Source: Subtercola boreus (GTDB taxonomy: Bacteria > Actinomycetota > Actinomycetes > Actinomycetales > Microbacteriaceae). From it: a stretch of DNA of 64,000 bases. The stretch lies in contig NZ_NBXB01000011.1 in the NCBI RefSeq assembly GCF_003399635.1, positions 1 to 64,000 of the forward strand, in the 5' to 3' direction. The notes under the pieces are model-generated. The model did not search any database and had not been told where the DNA came from. It was given only the letters and a program-made list of their open reading frames with translations. Below are positions 14,949-23,599 of the stretch, piece by piece (the first letter of the stretch is position 1; each line of letters begins with the position of its first letter). The position numbers and the translations under genes are program-made.

Positions 14949-16091
14949 ATGTCCGGTTTCTTCCGGTGGCTCGCTGGGCTGCCGCCTCTCGCCCAGATCC
15001 CCATCATCATCCTCGCCTTCGTCGCGGTCATCGCGATTGTTCTCTTCCTGGTCGAGATAGCGCCGCGACGTGGCCTTCGCTATACGATCATCCGTCTCGC
15101 CGTCTGCGTGGTCGTGCCGTTCGGCGCGCTGGTGTTCTTCGGCATCTACAACTCGGCGATCTGGATCGCGGCTGTAGCCGCCGTGCTCGGCGGCATCTTC
15201 TTCCTCATCGACTACCGTTCGCGCCAGGGTGCGGGCTACCTCTTCCAGCTCATCGCCTTCATGGCCCCGGCGTTCATCCTGCTGATCATCGGGCTCGTCT
15301 ATCCGACGATCAAGACCGCGGGCGCCGCCTTCATGAGCAACGACGGTTCGAGGTTCGTCGGGATCGACAACTTCTCCTGGCTCTTCTCGAGTGCAGACGG
15401 GCTCACGGCCTTCCTCAACACGATCGTCTGGGTGCTGATCGCACCGATCGCCTCGACGGTCTTCGGCCTCGCCTACGCGTACTTCATCGACAAGAGCCGC
15501 GGCGAGAAGTTCTTCAAGGTTCTCGTCTTCATGCCGATGGCGATCTCGTTCGTCGGTGCGTCGATCATCTTCCGTTTCTTCTACGACGTGCGCCAGGGCG
15601 ACTCGCAGATCGGCCTGCTCAACCAGATCGTCATCTGGTTCGGGGGCCAGCCTGTCGACTGGCTGGGTGCACAGCCCTGGAACACCCTGTTCCTCGTCGT
15701 GGTGCTCATCTGGACGCAGACCGGTTTCGCCATGGTCGTGCTCTCCGCCGCCATCAAGGGCGTGCCGCAGGAGCAGAACGAGGCGGCGTCGATCGACGGC
15801 ACAAACGCTTGGCAGGCCTTCATCAATGTGACGGTTCCGGGCATCCGCTCGTCACTGATCGTCGTGCTGACCACCATCTCCATCGCCTCTCTCAAGGTCT
15901 ACGACATCGTGAGTGCCATGACCGGCGGTCGCAATGACACCACCGTGCTCGGTTTCGAGATGGTGCGCCAGTTCCAGCTCGGCAGCCGTGACGGCTACAG
16001 TTCGGCGCTCGCCGTCGTGCTGTTCCTGCTCGTGCTGCCGATCATCGTCTTCAACGCACGCCAGATCAAGAACCAGAGGGAGATCCGATGA
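14949..16091 (+). CDS. Sugar ABC transporter permease (AglF-like)
   Basis: The 380-aa protein has about eight membrane segments: two extra N-terminal ones (about 15-35 and 48-90) before the usual six of MalF-type permeases. The EAA loop, which contacts the ATPase, is EQNEAASIDGTNAWQAFINVTVPGIR near residues 278-303. The long N terminus is a feature of AglF-type permeases. AAAGGG lies 5 nt before the ATG. The next permease overlaps by 4 nt (ATGA). Together with the lipoprotein it imports an oligosaccharide, probably an alpha-glucoside. Confidence 0.88.
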   Translation: MSGFFRWLAGLPPLAQIPIIILAFVAVIAIVLFLVEIAPRRGLRYTIIRLAVCVVVPFGALVFFGIYNSAIWIAAVAAVLGGIFFLIDYRSRQGAGYLFQLIAFMAPAFILLIIGLVYPTIKTAGAAFMSNDGSRFVGIDNFSWLFSSADGLTAFLNTIVWVLIAPIASTVFGLAYAYFIDKSRGEKFFKVLVFMPMAISFVGASIIFRFFYDVRQGDSQIGLLNQIVIWFGGQPVDWLGAQPWNTLFLVVVLIWTQTGFAMVVLSAAIKGVPQEQNEAASIDGTNAWQAFINVTVPGIRSSLIVVLTTISIASLKVYDIVSAMTGGRNDTTVLGFEMVRQFQLGSRDGYSSALAVVLFLLVLPIIVFNARQIKNQREIR

Positions 16092-17068
16092 GCGCCGTAG
16101 CTCCGATTGATATTCCGTTCGACAAGTCGACGAGCCGCCAGCTCGCCCGCGGAGAGGCCGTCATCGAGACGACCAGCCGCAAGGCGAAGAAGCGGATGAC
16201 GTCGAGGGGCGCGACCACGGCCGCTCTCATCATCGCCATCGTCTGGACGATCCCGACCCTCGGCCTGTTCATCTCCTCGTTCCGGCCGGGAGCCGACATC
16301 AAGACCACGGGCTGGTGGACGATCTTCACCAACCCGGCGTTCACGCTGGACAACTACGCAGCAGCCCTGAATGCCGGCAACGCCCTCTCCCTCGGGCAGG
16401 CCTTCCTGAACTCCCTGGTGATCACCCTGCCGGCCACGATCATCCCGATCGTCGTGGCGAGCCTGGCGGCCTACGCCTTCGCGTGGATCGACTTCAAGTT
16501 CAAGAATGCGATCTTCATCGGGGTGTTCGCACTGCAGATCGTGCCGATCCAGATGGCGCTCGTGCCCTTGCTGACGCTGTTCTCCGACGGTGTGAAGATC
16601 GGCGGGTTCTACGTGCTGCCGGGTCTTAACCTGAACGGTGTGCCCGACAGCTTCGCGAAGGTGTGGATCGCGCACGCGATCTTCGCACTGCCCCTCGCGA
16701 TCTTCCTGCTGCACAACTTCATCTCGGAGATCCCGTCCGAGGTCATCGAGGCGGCACGGGTCGACGGCGCCGGCCACGGCCAGGTGTTCTTCCGCATGAT
16801 CATCCCGCTGGCGATGCCGGCGATCGCCTCGTTCGCGATCTTCCAGTTCCTCTGGGTCTGGAACGACCTGTTGGTGGCGACCATCTTCACGTCGGGCGGC
16901 AACCTTCCGATCACCAAGGCGCTGCAGGATCTGTCGGGGTCGTTCGGCCAGTCGTGGGAGCTCCTCACAGCGGGAGCGTTCATCTCGATCCTGGTTCCGC
17001 TCATCGTGTTCTTCGCCCTGCAGCGCTTCTTCGTGCGCGGTCTGCTGGCCGGAGCGACGAAGGGCTGA
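16088..17068 (+). CDS. Sugar ABC transporter permease (AglG-like)
   Basis: The 326-aa protein has an N-terminal cytoplasmic stretch of about 40 residues and six membrane helices, as in MalG-type permeases. The EAA loop is EVIEAARVDGAGHGQVFFRMIIPLAMP near residues 218-244. The C-terminal RFFVRGLLAGATKG matches the end of MalG-type proteins. It overlaps the upstream permease stop, so translation is coupled. A GC-rich hairpin region follows (17098-17133). Confidence 0.88.
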   Translation: MSAVAPIDIPFDKSTSRQLARGEAVIETTSRKAKKRMTSRGATTAALIIAIVWTIPTLGLFISSFRPGADIKTTGWWTIFTNPAFTLDNYAAALNAGNALSLGQAFLNSLVITLPATIIPIVVASLAAYAFAWIDFKFKNAIFIGVFALQIVPIQMALVPLLTLFSDGVKIGGFYVLPGLNLNGVPDSFAKVWIAHAIFALPLAIFLLHNFISEIPSEVIEAARVDGAGHGQVFFRMIIPLAMPAIASFAIFQFLWVWNDLLVATIFTSGGNLPITKALQDLSGSFGQSWELLTAGAFISILVPLIVFFALQRFFVRGLLAGATKG

Positions 17069-17097
17069 TCCCTCCTCTCCTCCACAACCAACACGTG

Positions 17098-17133
17098 GGC
17101 CCCTTCTCTGCACAGCTTGTGCGGGCGGGGGCC
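17098..17133 (+). terminator. Probable terminator after the sugar ABC operon
   Basis: GGCCCC (17098-17103) pairs with GGGGCC (17128-17133), with an inner stem GCACA-GCT-TGTGC (17110-17122). A TTTT lies seven bases later. It separates the importer from the exporter gene. Confidence 0.5.
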
Positions 17134-17164
17134 TTCGCGTTTTCTGCGCACGTACAGTGGGAAC

Positions 17165-19036
17165 ATGAGTGGTGTCGGAGTGCGAGGTGGGGGCGGTCGC
17201 CCCATGATGGGCGGCGGTGACGCCGACGCTCAACGAGCCCGCAATGCCGACGCGCCGAAGGTCGAGAACCTGTTCGGGCGCATCGTCGACCTGTTCCGCC
17301 CGTACCGGCGCCCGATCATCCTCACCATCGTGCTCGTACTGGTCTCCGCCGCTGTGTCGGTGATCCCGCCGCTCCTCACGCAGCAGGCGTTCGACCGCGG
17401 TCTTTTCCCGCCGGGCTCGGGCCCGAACGTGCCCGTGCTCGCCGAGATCGTCGGACTGATGATCGTGCTCTACGTGGCTTCGAGCCTCATCGGGGTCTGG
17501 CAGGCCTACCTCACGGCGACGGTCGGCAACAACGTGATGGGCTCGATGCGGGTGAAGCTCTTCACCCATCTGCAGCGCATGGAACTGAGTTTCTTCACCA
17601 AGACGAAGACCGGGGTCATCCAGTCCCGCCTGCAGAACGACGTGGGCGGTGTCGCGGCGGTGCTCACCAACACTATTTCGAGTGTGCTCGGCAACACGGT
17701 GACCGTCATCGCAGCATTCGTGGCGCTGATCCTGTTGAACTGGCAGCTCACGATCGTCGCCGTGGTGCTCATGCCGATCCTCGTCATCGCCCAGCGACGC
17801 GTGGGACAGGTGCGGGCGCGCATCGCCACGAAGACGCAGGAGTCGCTGAGCGACATGACGGCGATCACGCAGGAGACGCTGAGCGTCTCGGGCATCCTGC
17901 TCGCCAAGAGCTTCAACCAGCAGCAGACCGAGATCGGGCGCTACTCCGCCGAGAACGACAACCAGGTCTTCCTGCAGGTGCGCCAGCAGATGAGCGGCCA
18001 GTGGTTCTTCGCGATGGTGAGCATCTTCCTCTCCAGCATCCCGGCGATCGTCTACCTCGTGGCCGGCGTCCTGGTCGGAAACGGTGCGTCCGGCATCACG
18101 GCGGGCACCATCGTCGCGTTCACGACGGTGCAGGCGCGGCTGCTGTTCCCGCTGCTCGGGCTGCTTCGGGTCGCGCTCGACCTGCAGACGTCGGGGGCGC
18201 TGTTCGCGCGCATCTTCGAGTACCTCGACCTGAAGCCCTCCATTGCCGACCGGCCGGGCGCCCTGGTGCTGCCGGAGGCCCGTGCGGCCGGGCGGGTGCA
18301 GTTCGACGAGGTCGTCTTCCGTTATGCCGACGCGTCGCCCGAGTCGCGGCCGACGCTCGGCGGTGTGTCCTTCGACATCGAGCCGGGCCAGTTCGCCGCC
18401 TTCGTCGGCCCTTCGGGTGCCGGCAAGACCACGGTGTCGTACCTCATTCCCCGGTTCTACGAGGCGACGGGCGGCCGGGTTCTGTTCGACGGCACCGACG
18501 TGCGCGACGTCACACAGGAGTCGCTGGTGACCCACCTCGGCATCGTGAGCCAGGAGACGTACCTGTTCCACGCGACGATCGCCGAGAACCTCCGCTACGC
18601 GAAGCCGACGGCGAGCCAGCGGGAGCTCGAGGCCGCGGCGGTGCTGGCGAACATCCACGACCGCATCATGAGTTTCGACGACGGATACGAGACGATGGTC
18701 GGGGAGCGGGGGTACCGGCTCTCGGGCGGCGAGAAGCAGCGCATCGCGATCGCCCGCGTGCTGCTGAAGAACCCGGCCGTACTCATCCTCGACGAGGCGA
18801 CCAGCGCCCTCGACTCCATCTCCGAACGGGTCGTGCAGAACGCTCTCGACACGGCATCGCGCGGCCGCACCACGATCGCCATCGCTCATCGACTGTCGAC
18901 CGTGGTGAAGGCCGACGTCATCTTCGTGGTCGAAGACGGGCTCATCGTGGAGCGCGGCACGCACGCCGAGCTCCTCGCCCGGGGCGGCGCTTATACGAAC
19001 CTGTACAGCGAGCAGGTCTCGGCGGGCTCGCTGTGA
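17165..19036 (+). CDS. ABC exporter, fused permease and ATPase
   Basis: The 623-aa half-transporter has a Gly-rich N terminus (VRGGGGRPMMGGG), a six-helix type 1 exporter membrane domain (about 40-345), and an ATPase with Walker A (FVGPSGAGKTTVSYL, near 412-426), Q loop (VSQETYLFHATIAENL), signature LSGGEKQRIAIARVLL, Walker B ILDEATSALD and H loop IAHRLSTV. It would act as a homodimer or with another half; the substrate is unknown (MsbA/MDR-like). The ATG at 17165 lies 6 nt after TACAGT (17153-17158), pointing to a leaderless mRNA; upstream in-frame codons cross the terminator region. Confidence 0.93.
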   Translation: MSGVGVRGGGGRPMMGGGDADAQRARNADAPKVENLFGRIVDLFRPYRRPIILTIVLVLVSAAVSVIPPLLTQQAFDRGLFPPGSGPNVPVLAEIVGLMIVLYVASSLIGVWQAYLTATVGNNVMGSMRVKLFTHLQRMELSFFTKTKTGVIQSRLQNDVGGVAAVLTNTISSVLGNTVTVIAAFVALILLNWQLTIVAVVLMPILVIAQRRVGQVRARIATKTQESLSDMTAITQETLSVSGILLAKSFNQQQTEIGRYSAENDNQVFLQVRQQMSGQWFFAMVSIFLSSIPAIVYLVAGVLVGNGASGITAGTIVAFTTVQARLLFPLLGLLRVALDLQTSGALFARIFEYLDLKPSIADRPGALVLPEARAAGRVQFDEVVFRYADASPESRPTLGGVSFDIEPGQFAAFVGPSGAGKTTVSYLIPRFYEATGGRVLFDGTDVRDVTQESLVTHLGIVSQETYLFHATIAENLRYAKPTASQRELEAAAVLANIHDRIMSFDDGYETMVGERGYRLSGGEKQRIAIARVLLKNPAVLILDEATSALDSISERVVQNALDTASRGRTTIAIAHRLSTVVKADVIFVVEDGLIVERGTHAELLARGGAYTNLYSEQVSAGSL

Positions 19037-19127
19037 GCGCCGCGAGGGTGGCCGAGGCATCGGCGGCACTCCGGTGACGCCGGGCACACTCCGGTAACAC
19101 GGCAGACGGCGCTGGTAGGTTGAACGG

Positions 19128-20492
19128 GTGAAATACGCAGAGACAGTCCTCGACCTCGTCGGAAACACCCCGCTCGTCCGCCTCAACACGGTGACCGACG
19201 GCATCGCGGCCACAGTGCTCGCGAAAGTGGAGTACCTCAACCCCGGCGGCTCCTCGAAAGACCGGATCGCCACGCGGATCGTCGACGCGGCGGAGCGCGA
19301 GGGCCTGCTGAAGCCCGGCGGCACAATCGTCGAACCGACCTCCGGCAACACCGGCATCGGCCTCGCGCTCGTGGCCCAGCAGCGCGGCTACCGGTGCGTC
19401 TTCGTGCTGCCCGACAAGGTGGGCGAGGACAAGCGCAACGTGCTCCTGGCCTACGGAGCTGAGATCGTCGTGACGCCGACCGCCGTCGCTCCCGAAGACC
19501 CGGAGTCGTACTACTCGGTGAGCGACCGTCTGGCGCGCGAGATCCCCGGCGCGTTCAAGCCGAACCAGTACTCGAACCCGAACGGTCCGCTCAGCCACTA
19601 CGAGACCACCGGTCCCGAGATCTGGCGCGACACCGAGGGCACGGTGACCCACTTCGTGGCCGGCGTCGGCACCGGCGGCACCATCAGCGGGGTCGGAAAG
19701 TACCTCAAAGAGGTCTCGGACGGCCGCGTTCAGATCATCGGAGCCGACCCGGAGGGCTCGGTCTACTCGGGCGGCACCGGCCGGCCGTACTTGACTGAGG
19801 GCGTGGGCGAGGACTTCTGGCCGACCGCCTACGACCCGAGCGTGGTCGACAGCATCATCGCCTCGAGCGACGCCGAGTCGTTCGAGCTGACCCGCCGCCT
19901 CGCCCGCGAGGAGGGCCTGCTCGTCGGCGGTTCGAGCGGGCTGGCAGTCTCCGTCGCGCTCAAGGCGGCCCGTGACCTGCCCGCCGACGCGGTCGTCGTC
20001 GTGCTGCTGCCCGACGGTGGTCGCGGCTACCTCGGCAAGATCTTCAACGACAAGTGGATGCGCTCCTACGGGTTCACCAGCGAATCGAGTGAGAGCACCG
20101 TTCGCGACCTCATCGGCGCGAAAGACGGATCGCTGCCGGCGCTCGTGCACGCGCATCCGAGCGACACCGTGCACGACGCGATCGAGATCATGAAGACGTA
20201 CGGGGTGTCGCAGATGCCGGTGCTGACCGCGGAACCGCCCGTGGTGATGGGCGAGGTCGTCGGTTCACTGAACGAGGAGGCTCTGCTCGAACACCTCTTC
20301 AGCGGCGCTGCGGCCATGGGCGACACGGTCGGCACCTTCCAGGGTGCGTCGTTCCCCCTGATCGGCATCAACGAGTCCGTCGCCGCGGCGCGCCAGTTCC
20401 TCGGTTCGGCGTCGGCGTTGATGGTGACGGACGAGGGAAAGCCGGTCGCCGTGATCACCCGCCAGGACCTGCTCAGTTTCCTGAGCGCCTGA
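19128..20492 (+). CDS. cbs: Cystathionine beta-synthase
   Basis: The 454-aa PLP enzyme condenses serine with homocysteine to cystathionine. The fold-type II domain (1-about 310) has GNTPLVRLN, the PLP lysine in NPGGSSKDRIA near residue 44, SGNTGIGLAL, and the PLP phosphate loop GVGTGGTISGVGKYL. Two CBS domains occupy about 330-454 (LVHAHPSDTVHDAIEIMKTYGVSQMPV and a second ending VAVITRQDLLSFL), which distinguishes it from cysteine synthase. The start is GTG at 19128, 6 nt after TAGGTT (19116-19121), so the transcript is likely leaderless. The cystathionine gamma-synthase/lyase gene follows. Confidence 0.93.
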   Translation: MKYAETVLDLVGNTPLVRLNTVTDGIAATVLAKVEYLNPGGSSKDRIATRIVDAAEREGLLKPGGTIVEPTSGNTGIGLALVAQQRGYRCVFVLPDKVGEDKRNVLLAYGAEIVVTPTAVAPEDPESYYSVSDRLAREIPGAFKPNQYSNPNGPLSHYETTGPEIWRDTEGTVTHFVAGVGTGGTISGVGKYLKEVSDGRVQIIGADPEGSVYSGGTGRPYLTEGVGEDFWPTAYDPSVVDSIIASSDAESFELTRRLAREEGLLVGGSSGLAVSVALKAARDLPADAVVVVLLPDGGRGYLGKIFNDKWMRSYGFTSESSESTVRDLIGAKDGSLPALVHAHPSDTVHDAIEIMKTYGVSQMPVLTAEPPVVMGEVVGSLNEEALLEHLFSGAAAMGDTVGTFQGASFPLIGINESVAAARQFLGSASALMVTDEGKPVAVITRQDLLSFLSA

Positions 20493-20614
20493 CCCGCCGG
20501 CCGGTCTGGCTCACGCGGCAGACTGACCCGCCGGGCGGGCCGGCCCAGGCCTACAGCCTGACCGAAACCTGAACCCCCACGAATAATCGCGCCCACCCGA
20601 GCGTTAGGAGTCCC

Positions 20615-21769
20615 ATGCCACGCAAACAGCACTTCGAGACCACAGCCATCCACGCCGGCCAGGAGTTCGACCCCACCACCGGTGCGATCATCCCGCCGAT
20701 CTACCAGACCTCCACGTTCGTGCAGGACGGGATCGGCGGCTTCCGGGGCGGCTACGAGTACGCCCGCGGCGGCAATCCCACGCGCACGTCGCTCGAGACA
20801 CTGCTCGCCGCGCTCGAAGGTGGAAAGCACGCGTTCTCGTTCTCGTCGGGGCTGGCGGCCGAGGATGCCCTGCTCCGGGCGGCGCTCGAACCCGGCGACC
20901 ACGTGGTGCTCGGCAACGACGTCTACGGCGGTACCCACCGACTGATCAACACGATCCACAAGAAGTCGGGCATCCTGAACGACACCGTCGAGATGATGGA
21001 CCTGCACGCCGTGCAGAAGGCCGTTGTGCCCGGCAAGACGAAGATCCTCTGGCTCGAGACGCCGAGCAATCCGCTGATGAAGATCAGCGACATCGGGGAA
21101 CTCGCCGAGATCGGACACGCGGCCGGGGCACTGGTCGTCGTCGACAACACCTTCGCCTCGCCCTACCTCCAGAAGCCGCTCTCACTCGCGGCCGACGTGG
21201 TCATCCACTCGACCACCAAGTATCTCGGTGGCCACTCCGACGTGCTCGGCGGTGCGGTCGTGCTGAACGATGAGGAGCTGGCGTCGAAGGTCGGTTTCCA
21301 GCAGTTCGCCGCGGGCGCGGTCTCGGGGCCGATGGATGCCTGGCTCACCGTTCGCGGAATCAAAACGCTCGCCGTGCGGATGGACAGGCACAGCGCCAAT
21401 GCGCAGGCCATCGCCGAGCACCTGGTCGGGCATCCGGCGCTCGAGCGCATCTACTATCCGGGCCTCGAGACGCACCCGGGGCACGAGTTGGCGAAGACCC
21501 AGATGTCGGGTTTCGGCGGCATGATCTCGCTCGGGTTGAAGGCGGGCCCGAAGGCGGCGCGTAAGTTCGCCGAGTCGACGAAGGTCTTCCAGCTCGCGGA
21601 ATCGCTCGGTGGGGTGGAATCGCTCATCGGCTATCCCAGCGAGATGACGCACGCGTCGGTGAAGGGCACCGCGCTCGAGGTTCCCGAGAACATCATCCGG
21701 CTCTCGGTGGGAATCGAGAATGTGGATGACCTGATCGAGGATCTCGACCGGGCACTGCCCCGGCGCTGA
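20615..21769 (+). CDS. metB: Cystathionine gamma-synthase or gamma-lyase
   Basis: The 384-aa protein is a Cys/Met-metabolism PLP enzyme of fold type I: FETTAIHAGQEFDPTTGAIIPPIYQTSTF, YARGGNPTRTSLE, SSGLAAEDALLRAAL, ETPSNPLMKISDI and the PLP lysine in HSTTKYLGGHSDVLGG near residue 205. C-terminal AESLGGVESLIGYPSEMTHASV and IRLSVGIENVDDLIEDL are complete. Sequence alone does not separate synthase from lyase; its position after cystathionine beta-synthase favours reverse transsulfuration to cysteine. AGGAG lies 6 nt before the ATG. The 122-nt gap after cbs is GC-rich with imperfect repeats of CTGACCCGCCGG. Confidence 0.9.
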   Translation: MPRKQHFETTAIHAGQEFDPTTGAIIPPIYQTSTFVQDGIGGFRGGYEYARGGNPTRTSLETLLAALEGGKHAFSFSSGLAAEDALLRAALEPGDHVVLGNDVYGGTHRLINTIHKKSGILNDTVEMMDLHAVQKAVVPGKTKILWLETPSNPLMKISDIGELAEIGHAAGALVVVDNTFASPYLQKPLSLAADVVIHSTTKYLGGHSDVLGGAVVLNDEELASKVGFQQFAAGAVSGPMDAWLTVRGIKTLAVRMDRHSANAQAIAEHLVGHPALERIYYPGLETHPGHELAKTQMSGFGGMISLGLKAGPKAARKFAESTKVFQLAESLGGVESLIGYPSEMTHASVKGTALEVPENIIRLSVGIENVDDLIEDLDRALPRR

Positions 21770-21793
21770 GTCCGGCTGCCGCAGCAGCGGGCG

Positions 21794-22042
21794 TCAGAGG
21801 TCGGCGTCGCCGTACGTCGACTCGTCGCTGTTGCGGCCGGAGGACTCGGTGTCGCTGGCGTCGTCCTCGACGTTCGATTCGTCCTGCTTGTAGAAGATCT
21901 GCTTCTCGTCGACCGGGTCGGCGGTACCGGCCGCGGACTCTTCCTCCTCGGCCTCCTTCCGTGCCGTGAAAGCCTCCTCGCCGGGCACGTGACGTGCGTC
22001 GTCGGGGAACTCGCTTGCGAGGAAGCCGGGGATGTCGCCCAT
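21794..22042 (-). CDS. Small acidic protein of unknown function, 82 aa
   Basis: The protein begins MGDIPGFLASEFPDDARHVPGEEAF and is then strongly acidic and Ser-rich (EAEEEESAAG, ESNVEDDASDTESSGRNSDES), probably largely disordered. I do not recognise a characterised family. The start is firm: AAGGAG lies 7 nt before the ATG. It is convergent with metB, 24 bp away, and follows the ROK kinase on the same strand beyond a large palindrome. Confidence 0.65.
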   Translation of the reverse strand: MGDIPGFLASEFPDDARHVPGEEAFTARKEAEEEESAAGTADPVDEKQIFYKQDESNVEDDASDTESSGRNSDESTYGDADL

Positions 22043-22136
22043 GATCTGTCTCCTTTGTGGGGTCACCCCACCGTAGGCCGACCTCCACTGGCTCACAACC
22101 CGCCCACCCGCCCACCTCGCGCCCGCCCCGGACGAC

Positions 22137-22204
22137 GTTCCGCGCCCGTTTGTCGCTTCCGCCACTGCGCGCGCAGACGCGGAAGCGACAAAGAGGCGCG
22201 GAAC
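22137..22204. repeat. 68-bp near-perfect palindrome
   Basis: The two 34-bp halves around 22170/22171 match by complement at 30 positions; the only mismatches are two adjacent pairs, at 22147-22148 and 22163-22164 against their partners. The centre is CTGCGCGCGCAG. It lies 33 bp downstream of the ROK kinase stop. No T-run follows on either strand. It would fold into a very stable RNA hairpin or DNA cruciform. Confidence 0.85.
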
Positions 22205-22237
22205 CGAAGTGCTGCGGGGCGGAGTGCGGTGGGGGAG

Positions 22238-23215
22238 TCAGGCCGAGCGGGTGAGCCAGGCCGCCGCGCCGAGGAGGGGAGCGTCGTCGAGCAGCCGTGA
22301 GGCGGCAAGCTCCAGGGTGGCGGCGTAGGCGGGGTTAGCTTCGGCGACTCCTGCCCGGAAGCCGGGCTCGAACAGGTCCCACGAGCGTGAGATCGAGCCC
22401 CCGGCCACGAGCACACTGGCCTCGAACGTGGCGAGCCACGGGCCGAGGCAGCGTCCGAGCGCGAAGGAGGCATGCTCGAGCACCCTGGTCGCGGTCGCAT
22501 CACCCGCGCGCATCCGGCCGGCGATATCCTTCACGCTGGTCGTCTCACCCGTCTGCCGGGCGAAGGCGGCGACGATCGCCCGGGTCGAGACGGTGTCCTC
22601 CAAGGGGCCACCGTCGACCTCGAGGAGGTGGGCGGTGCCGTTCGTCGGAACGTCGGCGCGATGTCTGATCGGGGTGCCGTGGTCGAGGAACGTGCTGCCG
22701 ACACCGGTGCCGAGAGTGATGCAGACCGCGCGATCGTGGCCGGAAGCCGCCCCGAACATCCATTCGCCGATGCCGTAGGCGCTCGCATCGTGCACAAATC
22801 GCACGGCAGACGGTTCCGCGCCGAGCCGGGCGGCGAGCTCCCCGCGGATGTCGACCCCGGAGAGGTTCTCGAACTTCGCGACGTTCTCGAAGGTGCCCAC
22901 CCCGCGCTCATAGTCGAACGGGTCGGGCATTGCGATGGCCCAGGCCGCGTCGGCTCGAGCGTCGCCACCCGCCTGGGCGACGGCCTCGCGACAGGCGGAT
23001 GCCCAGATGTCGAGGATTTCCGTGCCCGCCCCGTGGGGGTCGGTGTCAGCGCCCGCTGATGTGACGACGCGAGCGCTGCTGCCGCGCATCCCGACGACGG
23101 CCGCGGTGATGTGGCTGCCGCCGATGTCGGCGACGTTGGCGAGCCGGAGCGCGCCACCATCGTGCTGCTCGGAAGGAGCCTCGTCGGCCAGCGGGAGGGG
23201 AGCGTCATCGTTCAC
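22238..23215 (-). CDS. ROK-family sugar kinase without the zinc motif
   Basis: The 325-aa protein has the ROK ATPase fold: phosphate-1 loop ADIGGSHITAAVVG near residues 30-43, sugar-contact block AKFENLSGVDIRGELAARLG, catalytic Asp in VRFVHDASAYGIGEW, and ITLGTGVGSTFLDHG (phosphate-2). VLVAGGSISRSWDLF is the adenosine loop. It lacks the CxCGxxGCxE zinc cluster found in most ROK kinases and repressors, and has no HTH domain, so it is a kinase of a divergent branch. Glucokinase-like activity is likely but the sugar is not certain. The ATG at 23215 is preceded on its strand by GAGAGGTGA. Confidence 0.82.
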   Translation of the reverse strand: MNDDAPLPLADEAPSEQHDGGALRLANVADIGGSHITAAVVGMRGSSARVVTSAGADTDPHGAGTEILDIWASACREAVAQAGGDARADAAWAIAMPDPFDYERGVGTFENVAKFENLSGVDIRGELAARLGAEPSAVRFVHDASAYGIGEWMFGAASGHDRAVCITLGTGVGSTFLDHGTPIRHRADVPTNGTAHLLEVDGGPLEDTVSTRAIVAAFARQTGETTSVKDIAGRMRAGDATATRVLEHASFALGRCLGPWLATFEASVLVAGGSISRSWDLFEPGFRAGVAEANPAYAATLELAASRLLDDAPLLGAAAWLTRSA

Positions 23216-23313
23216 CTCTCGACTCTAGCCGCAGTGCGCGAGCCGGCAGAAATGACCGCTTCATTGCCATTTTTGCCATCATGCGGAGGGTTCCGACCTG
23301 CCATGGTTGGGTC

Positions 23314-23560
23314 ATGCCCCCACCGGACCACCCCTCCGTCGGGCTCGCCCCGGGCACCGCCCTCTCCGTGGCGGCCGTGCTCGGAACCGGTATTTCCCTG
23401 CTCCCTGCTCTCGCTGAGCAGGTGGCGCAGGGAGTCACGGCGGCCGTTCGCCTACTCGGGCGTTTCACGGCAGGCTGGTGGATGGCCGTGGTTTCGGTTG
23501 CCCCCGTCGCGGTGATCGTCGCCGCCGCGACCCGCCCCGCCCCGCAACGACCGCCCACCA
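23314..23560 (+). pseudogene. Remnant of an amino-acid permease (APC family)
   Basis: The sequence VGLAPGTALSVAAVLGTGISLLPALAEQVAQG strongly resembles the first helix of APC-family permeases. It is joined directly to AAVRLLGRFTAGWWMAVVSVAPVAVIVAAATRP, which resembles a late helix of the same family. The roughly 300 residues expected between them are absent, so this looks like an internal deletion. The frame has no stop of its own and runs into the next gene out of frame. A genuine two-helix protein is possible but less likely. Confidence 0.5.
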
Positions 23561-23599
23561 CCCCGACACCCCCGCTCAACCAACCAGGAAGGCCCACGC

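Noticed and set aside
15995-19357. 1120-codon open frame on the minus strand
   Set aside because: It lies antisense to two permease genes and the ABC exporter and is rich in His, Arg, Asp and Glu as expected for a GC-rich shadow frame.
20493-20614. Terminator or riboswitch between cbs and metB
   Set aside because: The region is GC-rich with imperfect repeats, but I could not define a single convincing stem with a tail or a known riboswitch motif.
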